DNA from: CAZKBP01 sp964551015
GTDB taxonomy: Bacteria; Bacteroidota; Bacteroidia; Cytophagales; Microscillaceae
Assembly: GCA_964551015.1 (NCBI GenBank)
Contig: CAZKBP010000073.1
Coordinates: forward strand, 1-11,490
Direction: 5' to 3'
Length of the DNA stretch: 11,490 nucleotides
Within the stretch, counting starts at the first letter, position 1, and each line of letters begins with the position of its first letter. Position numbers and translations under genes: made by a program. A model generated the notes under the pieces. It worked only from the letters and a program-made list of their open reading frames with translations, did no database searches and was not told the DNA's origin. Of the stretch, positions 7,268 to 11,490 are shown piece after piece.

Positions 7268-8641
7268 TTACTCAAATAAGTCTTCAAAATCGTCCTCGGA
7301 GTTTTTCCCAGCCTCTTCACCTAGAATCTGTTGCTGGGCGGCTCGGAACTGCTCTACCACGCTATCTAAGTTAAGCAATTTAAATTTATCTTTATCAGCA
7401 ATCAAATCATTCAGATTGGGGAAGGTTTCCAAGATATTCTTCAGCTCTACCAGTTGGATACTTTCGTCTTCCAAGAAAAGATACTCTAGGGTGTTTTCCT
7501 CCGAAAGATGCCGATGGTGGTAAAAGCAGACCTTGGCTCCACTCTCGAAGGTCAAAGCATTGTAATCAATCACGAAGGGAAAGAGATTGATGCTTTTCTG
7601 ATAATGATCTCCCTTGTAAATCAAAACCGAATCCGTAGTGATGGTATGGGAGACACAGAGATGTTTCTCGGCATCCTGATTAGCTTTGTTATCAATCCCC
7701 AGCGCGGTGTAGCGGTGCAAGTAGTTGGGGTGGGCATTGCGCACCTGCTTATAGCCAATTTGCTTGATGGAGGCCATCTTATAATCAGCTAAAAAGCTAA
7801 AATAGCTCAGTAGCTCGCTGAGGTTTTTCTCGGCTTCCAGGCACTCTAAGAGGTCAAACTCATCCTGATTTGGCTTTTCGTCTAAGGCCTTTAGCTTTTC
7901 TAGAGTCTGATAAAATTCACTATCTGCTTGTAGATACCGTTCAAAGTCTTGCATCTCTTCATAAGGCAAAGCCAGTCCTCGTGCGATAAATACCGCGAAG
8001 GTTTCTTTTAGTAGGATGAATTTTTGTAGAAAATCTGTTTCGAAGCTATCCTCGAAAAAAGCACTTAGCACTTTTCGTGAAGCATCCGTCAACACAAGAT
8101 CGCTTTTCTTCTGAATCTCCCAAAGCTCGGAGATAAAAGTATAAGTAATGAGTTCCAGACTTCTTTTGGCAATAAAGAGGCACTTGTCGATGTAGATCTG
8201 GAGCTTAACCCCCGAGTAGGGGTCGCTCCCAATGGCCATCAATTGGCTGAGTTGTATGCCAAGTACACCCACGAAGCTGTAAGCAATGATTTCCTTGGCT
8301 TTTTTGGCGTATTTGATTTGCCCTTCCCAGCCCCGGATTTGATTTTTATTCACGTGATTGAGTATCTTCTGGGCATCAACGCTGTAAGGAGCAATGGTTT
8401 CGGTGAGGGTTTTGACCAAAACTTCATTAAAGGTTTGCTTACCGGTGATAAAACCGAAATTGGCTTCATTGATATGCTCAATGTTGTAAATTTTATCGGC
8501 ATACTGTACATTTTGGACACTCAAACTCTGGAGCAAACTTTTGAGTTCGCTAAGTTCATTTTGAATCTCCTTGATCTCTCCGTCCGCGTTGACAATAATT
8601 TTACCCTCTTGGATTCCCTGAATGACAATTTCTTTACTCAT
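7268..8641 (-). CDS. Unrecognised module-A protein between CHAT protease and STAND kinase
   Basis: 457 aa; I do not recognise the main domain. The N-terminus (1-22, EIVIQGIQEGKIIVNADGEI) looks beta-rich, followed by a short coiled coil (about 22-45) and a module-A motif, QYADKIYNIEHINEANF (46-62). Residues about 70-310 look all-helical and include moderately hydrophobic helices (IIAYSFVGVLGIQLSQLMAIG) but no clear membrane segment. A mixed region (LFPFVIDYNALTFESGAKVCFYHHRHL) follows, then an acidic tail (EDDFEDLFE). It has no signal peptide and no nucleotide-binding motif. It starts 6 nt after the CHAT gene and stops 2 nt before the STAND kinase gene, so the three should be co-translated and probably act together. 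It could be a substrate of the protease, an adaptor joining protease and kinase, or the effector itself. Confidence 0.88.
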   Translation of the reverse strand: MSKEIVIQGIQEGKIIVNADGEIKEIQNELSELKSLLQSLSVQNVQYADKIYNIEHINEANFGFITGKQTFNEVLVKTLTETIAPYSVDAQKILNHVNKNQIRGWEGQIKYAKKAKEIIAYSFVGVLGIQLSQLMAIGSDPYSGVKLQIYIDKCLFIAKRSLELITYTFISELWEIQKKSDLVLTDASRKVLSAFFEDSFETDFLQKFILLKETFAVFIARGLALPYEEMQDFERYLQADSEFYQTLEKLKALDEKPNQDEFDLLECLEAEKNLSELLSYFSFLADYKMASIKQIGYKQVRNAHPNYLHRYTALGIDNKANQDAEKHLCVSHTITTDSVLIYKGDHYQKSINLFPFVIDYNALTFESGAKVCFYHHRHLSEENTLEYLFLEDESIQLVELKNILETFPNLNDLIADKDKFKLLNLDSVVEQFRAAQQQILGEEAGKNSEDDFEDLFE

Positions 8642-8647
8642 CTTGAT

Positions 8648-9394
8648 TTAAGAAAAATCCGCTTTATCTATTTTATCAATGTTATAAATCTTCTCGGCAT
8701 TTTGGATGATGGTTTTATCCTTGCCCTGAGGGGCAGTTTTGGGAATTGTCCATCCTGAGGGTTCATTACCTTCTTTCAGATATAAACTCCAAGCAAAGGA
8801 ACTACTGGCTTGTTTGCGTAAAGACCCCAAGGAGCGAGATTCACCTAAGTACTGGAATGCTTCCGAATAATTTTGGTCTGAGGATTTCAGATAAGCAGAA
8901 CTTCGCTGATATGCCTCCTGAATACTGGCACCCGAAGCCAGGCTCTGGTAGAACTGCCGGGCGAATTGACTGGCACGGTCATCCTCAATTGGTACCGAAG
9001 TAGCAATCACATTTTTTACACCTACTTCCAGCAGTTTCGCTACTTGCCCTTGGGTGGCACAACCATTCAGGAAGACAAGCTCTATACCCCCGAGCTTATT
9101 CTCTTCTCGGATCAGATCGGCCAGGGCACTTCCGTTTGCTTGTTGATCTTCCAAGTCCAGATGCGTTCCATTGGCGTGTCCGGCATAATGGAAGATTTTG
9201 ATCCGACCCCGATGTTCATCAAAGACTTTAAAAATATCTTGGATATCCGTTTGTGCTTCGCTTTTGAGGTGGATGCGTCTCTGTTTTTCCACTTCCTGCA
9301 GGGCACTCTCGATAGACTTTCGCTCAGCCTTGAGCTTTTCTAAGTAGGTATCTTTTTGATTGGCGAAGGCGAGGAAGATCAGGGGTGTTTCCAT
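8648..9394 (-). CDS. CHAT-domain caspase-like protease with C-terminal module A
   Basis: 248 aa, almost entirely one CHAT domain (caspase-like cysteine peptidase clan). Both catalytic residues are present: His73 in IFHYAGHANGTHL and Cys112 in VFLNGCATQGQV. The usual follow-on strand KNVIATSVPIEDDRA and helix FARQFYQSLASGASIQEAY are in place. After a short linker (about 210-230) the protein ends with QNAEKIYNIDKIDKADF (231-247). In known CHAT systems the peptidase is held inactive and cleaves a partner or cell proteins once a sensor engages it. A C-terminal motif on the effector, matched by motifs in nearby NTPase and adaptor genes, fits recruitment by motif pairing (inference). It is the first gene of a three-gene operon. 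No signal peptide is seen, so it should be cytoplasmic. ATG 9394 gives the standard CHAT opening strand (LIFLAFAN), supporting this start. Confidence 0.95.
   Translation of the reverse strand: METPLIFLAFANQKDTYLEKLKAERKSIESALQEVEKQRRIHLKSEAQTDIQDIFKVFDEHRGRIKIFHYAGHANGTHLDLEDQQANGSALADLIREENKLGGIELVFLNGCATQGQVAKLLEVGVKNVIATSVPIEDDRASQFARQFYQSLASGASIQEAYQRSSAYLKSSDQNYSEAFQYLGESRSLGSLRKQASSSFAWSLYLKEGNEPSGWTIPKTAPQGKDKTIIQNAEKIYNIDKIDKADFS
8654..8716 (-). repeat. Module-A copy 2: 3' end of CHAT gene, shared with adaptor gene
   Basis: Partner of the stretch at 3561-3623; 53 of 63 positions match by hand count. It encodes the last 17 module residues of the CHAT protein and a few before them. A third, more diverged peptide copy is internal to the neighbouring gene (8456-8506) and a fourth related copy lies in the plus-strand NTPase (9631-9705). 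Confidence 0.85.
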
Positions 9395-9600
9395 AGTAGG
9401 TTTATGCTTTTATCTTAATTTTGTAAACTGGACAAATCAGCTATCAAATTATGCTAAAAACGCTAGAAAAGAAAGCTTAGCCCTGTTTTTTGCCTTGTAA
9501 ACCTTTAGAATACGCCTTTCTTAGTAGGGATTTCTTGCCAGAATTGAGTACATTTAAGTCCCCGTTCTAGGTACTTTTGAAGACATTTGGCGAACTCATC
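9395..9600. other. Divergent intergenic region between CHAT operon and plus-strand NTPase gene
   Basis: 206 AT-rich nt holding the 5' ends of two oppositely transcribed units, so promoters for both should lie here. I see no tRNA, convincing hairpin terminator or long inverted repeat. On the minus strand near 9440-9455 there is an imperfect Bacteroidota-type -7 match (ataatttg) that I would not call alone. Neither start codon has a clear Shine-Dalgarno sequence, which is normal for Bacteroidota. Confidence 0.6.
9572..9579 (+). promoter_or_regulatory. Possible Bacteroidota -7 promoter element
   Basis: The bases tacttttg match the TAnnTTTG -7 consensus of the Bacteroidota primary sigma factor and lie 21 nt before ATG 9601, which would give a short leader. 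No good -33 TTTG is seen at the usual spacing; the nearest TTG is at 9544-9546, somewhat too far upstream. One short match in AT-rich DNA is weak evidence. Confidence 0.3.
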
Positions 9601-11490
9601 ATGGAAAAGAATCAACAACCTTTTCAGCAACAATCGGCTGATAAGCTTTATAATATTAATCAGGTAGGTAGTGGTAATTTTGCTGACACCATTCATATCC
9701 ATTATGGAGAAAAGAAAATTCCTCGCCTTCTGACTGCTCCACCTCAGAAGCCTCCCGCCGAGTTCCGAGGGCGGGAGGCCGACTTTCAAGACATCCAAAA
9801 TTTGCTCAGCGGAGAGCAATCCATGCTCTTGCTCCTGAACGCCAACGGCGGTATCGGCAAGACCACCCTGGCCTCCTACTTCTACCAGCAGGAGCAGGAG
9901 CGCTTTCAGCACTTGGCTTGGCTCTACTGCGAGCAGGGCATTGCCACCACCTTGCTCACCCGCCTGCCCGATAAGCTGGGACTCAGGCTAGAAATACAGA
10001 CGGGCGAAGAAAAAGCCGCCCTGCGCCAACTCCTCCAAGCCCTCTCCAACCTGGCCCCCGAATGCCTGCTGGTGCTGGACAATGCCAACGACGAGGCCGA
10101 CCTCCGTACCTACTTGCCCGAGCTGGCCAGACTGCCCAACTTCCGTGTCTTGATTACCTCGCGCTGCCGCGACCTCGACGGACTCGTGCCTGAGAAGCAG
10201 ATTGCCCCACTTAGCCCCACCGAGGCCAAGGCACTCTTTGGCTACTACTACCCTCCGGCGGAGCAAGAGCCCGCACTGCTCGCGAGCTTACTGGAGCGGA
10301 TTGGCCACAATACGCTGGTGCTGGAGCTACTCGCCAAGAACCTCCGCGAGGCCAACCGAAACCGCCCCCAGGCTTACACCCTGCTCCAGCTCTGCCAAGA
10401 CCTGGAAGAAAAAGGACTCTTTGCCCTCCGCAAGACCAGGCAAGTGAGCACGCCCTACCTCGTGGCGCGAAGCCAAGGGCAAAACTCCAAGCTCAGCCCT
10501 CAGGCCATCATCGCGGCCATGTACGATCTGCAATCCCTCGCCCCGGCGGAGCGAAGCCTCCTGAGCAGGCTGGCTCTCTTCCCCGCCCAGGCGCATCCCT
10601 ATGCCTTACTCTACGAGGTGCTGGGCATCCGTGAGGAGGAGGAAGATGCCTTCGAGGAGGCACTGCGCACGCTCAACCAGCGAGGCTGGCTAGACGGCGA
10701 AGAACTCCCCACCGGGGCTAGTGCCTACAAGCTCAGCCCCGTGGTACAGGAAGTAGTCCTGCAAGCCGAGGCCGTGGGCTACGAGCAAGCCGAGGCCACC
10801 GTGCGCTACCTGAAAAAAAAGCTAGAGAGCGAAAGTGGTCAATACCTCAGAAGTGGGGCTGGCTATGCGGAGACCCAACCCTACGCGCTGATGGCACAAA
10901 GTGTACTGAGCCATCTGCCAGGCTTGGATTTTCAAGAAGGATTATTGGGGCTTTATCTTTCTGATTTCTACCGAAACACGGGCAACCTGACGCAGGCCTT
11001 GGCTAGCATCGAGCAGGCTGCCCGTATCTTCAAGGAAGTCGATCAAGGAAATTATGCGGTATGCCTGACGCGCTTAGGAAACATTTATCAGGCGCAAGGC
11101 AAATTCTCGGAGGCCTTGGCCTATTTTGAGAAAGATTTAAAATTAAGCGAAGAACTCTCCCAGGCCAACCCGGCTTCGGAGGATTTGAAAAATGGTCTGG
11201 CCATTTCCTATGAAAAATTAGGGGCCATTTATCAGGCGCAAGGCAAATTCTCGGAGGCCTTGGCCTTTTTTGAGAAATTTAATCAATTAATGGAAGAACT
11301 CTCCCAGGCCAACCCGGCTTCGGAGTCTTTGAAAAATGGCCTGGCCATTTCCTATTCTAAATTAGGGGCCATTTATCAGGCGCAAGGCCAATTCTCGGAG
11401 GCCTTGGCCTATTTTGAGAAAGATTTAAAATTAAGCGAAGAACTCTCCCAGGCCAACCCCGCTTCGGAGTCTTTGAAAAATGGCCTGGCC
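9601..11490 (+). CDS. NB-ARC-like STAND NTPase with 48-residue TPR repeats (3' end outside window)
   Basis: Partial gene: 630 codons from ATG 9601, open at the right edge. The N-terminal module (residues 11-35) reads QSADKLYNINQVGSGNF then ADTIHIHY, which looks like module A running into the end of module B. The NTPase core has a FRGREADF box, Walker A NGGIGKTT (82-89), Walker B CLLVLDNAND (D160), a VLITSRCR sensor (183-190) and HNTLVLELLAKNL. A winged-helix-like region (IIAAMYDLQSLAPAERSLLSRL, LNQRGWLDG) and helical arm follow. From about residue 490 there are TPRs of 48 residues (IYQAQGKFSEALAYFEK, EELSQANPASE, LKNGLAISY), longer than the standard 34. It is a paralogue of the left-edge NTPase and of the pseudogene. 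Probable role: sensor ATPase with the TPR array as ligand-binding arm. The body is much GC-richer than the first 120 nt and the spacer. Confidence 0.94.
   Translation, partial: MEKNQQPFQQQSADKLYNINQVGSGNFADTIHIHYGEKKIPRLLTAPPQKPPAEFRGREADFQDIQNLLSGEQSMLLLLNANGGIGKTTLASYFYQQEQERFQHLAWLYCEQGIATTLLTRLPDKLGLRLEIQTGEEKAALRQLLQALSNLAPECLLVLDNANDEADLRTYLPELARLPNFRVLITSRCRDLDGLVPEKQIAPLSPTEAKALFGYYYPPAEQEPALLASLLERIGHNTLVLELLAKNLREANRNRPQAYTLLQLCQDLEEKGLFALRKTRQVSTPYLVARSQGQNSKLSPQAIIAAMYDLQSLAPAERSLLSRLALFPAQAHPYALLYEVLGIREEEEDAFEEALRTLNQRGWLDGEELPTGASAYKLSPVVQEVVLQAEAVGYEQAEATVRYLKKKLESESGQYLRSGAGYAETQPYALMAQSVLSHLPGLDFQEGLLGLYLSDFYRNTGNLTQALASIEQAARIFKEVDQGNYAVCLTRLGNIYQAQGKFSEALAYFEKDLKLSEELSQANPASEDLKNGLAISYEKLGAIYQAQGKFSEALAFFEKFNQLMEELSQANPASESLKNGLAISYSKLGAIYQAQGQFSEALAYFEKDLKLSEELSQANPASESLKNGLA
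11083..11490 (+). repeat. Tandem 144-bp repeats encoding TPR units
   Basis: Copies start at 11083, 11227 and 11371 (the last cut by the window edge), each 144 nt or 48 codons. Copies 1 and 3 differ at about five of 120 positions by hand count; copy 2 differs mainly in a short patch (FNQLME instead of DLKLSE). Near-identity at silent sites means recent duplication or gene conversion. The array continues past the window. Confidence 0.93.

Noticed and set aside
8243..8758. 171-codon plus-strand open frame across the 8641-8650 gene junction
   Set aside because: It lies antisense to the CHAT C-terminus and the N-terminal third of the next gene, both with clear domain or motif content. Its translation has no recognisable domain and mirrors the codons of the opposite strand.
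9505..9912. 135-codon minus-strand open frame over the start of the plus-strand NTPase
   Set aside because: It is antisense to the NTPase module and Walker A region, has no motif, and arises from the GC-rich codon pattern of the real gene.
9988..10596. Other open frames on both strands within the plus-strand NTPase gene
   Set aside because: All overlap the continuous NTPase-TPR frame, lack domains, and show the skewed composition expected of shadow frames in GC-rich coding DNA.
11083..11490. Tandem repeats as a non-coding satellite or CRISPR array
   Set aside because: The 144-nt period keeps the reading frame and encodes clear TPR helices that continue the NTPase gene.

Overview
The window looks like Bacteroidota DNA. 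A member of the Saprospiria (Lewinella/Haliscomenobacter type) is my best guess, but only from protein style: Bacteroidota-type nSTAND1 and TPR-NTPase proteins, weak or absent Shine-Dalgarno sequences, and one TAnnTTTG-like promoter match. It contains no housekeeping genes. Nearly all of it is an island of STAND-class signalling ATPases (prokaryotic NLR-like proteins) with associated effector and adaptor genes, the kind of locus linked to biological conflict or anti-phage defence.

Layout. Seven genes or gene remnants lie on the minus strand between 9394 and 1. Read in the direction of transcription they are: (i) a tight operon of a CHAT caspase-like protease (9394-8648), an unrecognised motif-bearing protein (8641-7268) and an nSTAND1 ATPase fused through a membrane hairpin to a LytS/NarX-type histidine kinase (7265-4857), with gaps of 6 and 2 nt; (ii) a decayed, internally deleted NTPase-TPR pseudogene (4856-4496); (iii) a second tight set of a helical coiled-coil adaptor (4430-3555), a NACHT ATPase with a glycine-zipper membrane region (3548-1512) and an NB-ARC-like NTPase-TPR protein that runs off the left edge (1503-1), with gaps of 6 and 8 nt. 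A 206-nt divergent spacer separates these from a plus-strand NTPase-TPR gene (9601 to the right edge) whose TPR part consists of nearly identical 144-bp repeats.

How the parts may work together. Short peptide modules recur across different protein families here. Module A (A-E/D-K-I/L-Y-N-I followed by A-D/N-F) is at the C-terminus of the CHAT protease and of the adaptor, near the N-terminus of the unrecognised protein, and in related form at the N-terminus of the plus-strand NTPase. Module B (SKNV...IGxVxGxFxxGD) is at the N-termini of the NACHT and left-edge NTPase proteins, and just before module A in the adaptor. An effector with the motif at its C-terminus and an NTPase with it at its N-terminus is the arrangement known for NLR-associated signalling motifs, including bacterial amyloid signalling sequences. 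I infer that the STAND proteins sense a signal, oligomerise, and recruit the CHAT protease or other partners through these motifs, with the adaptor carrying both modules as a possible hub. This is inference from sequence pattern; no function is shown directly.
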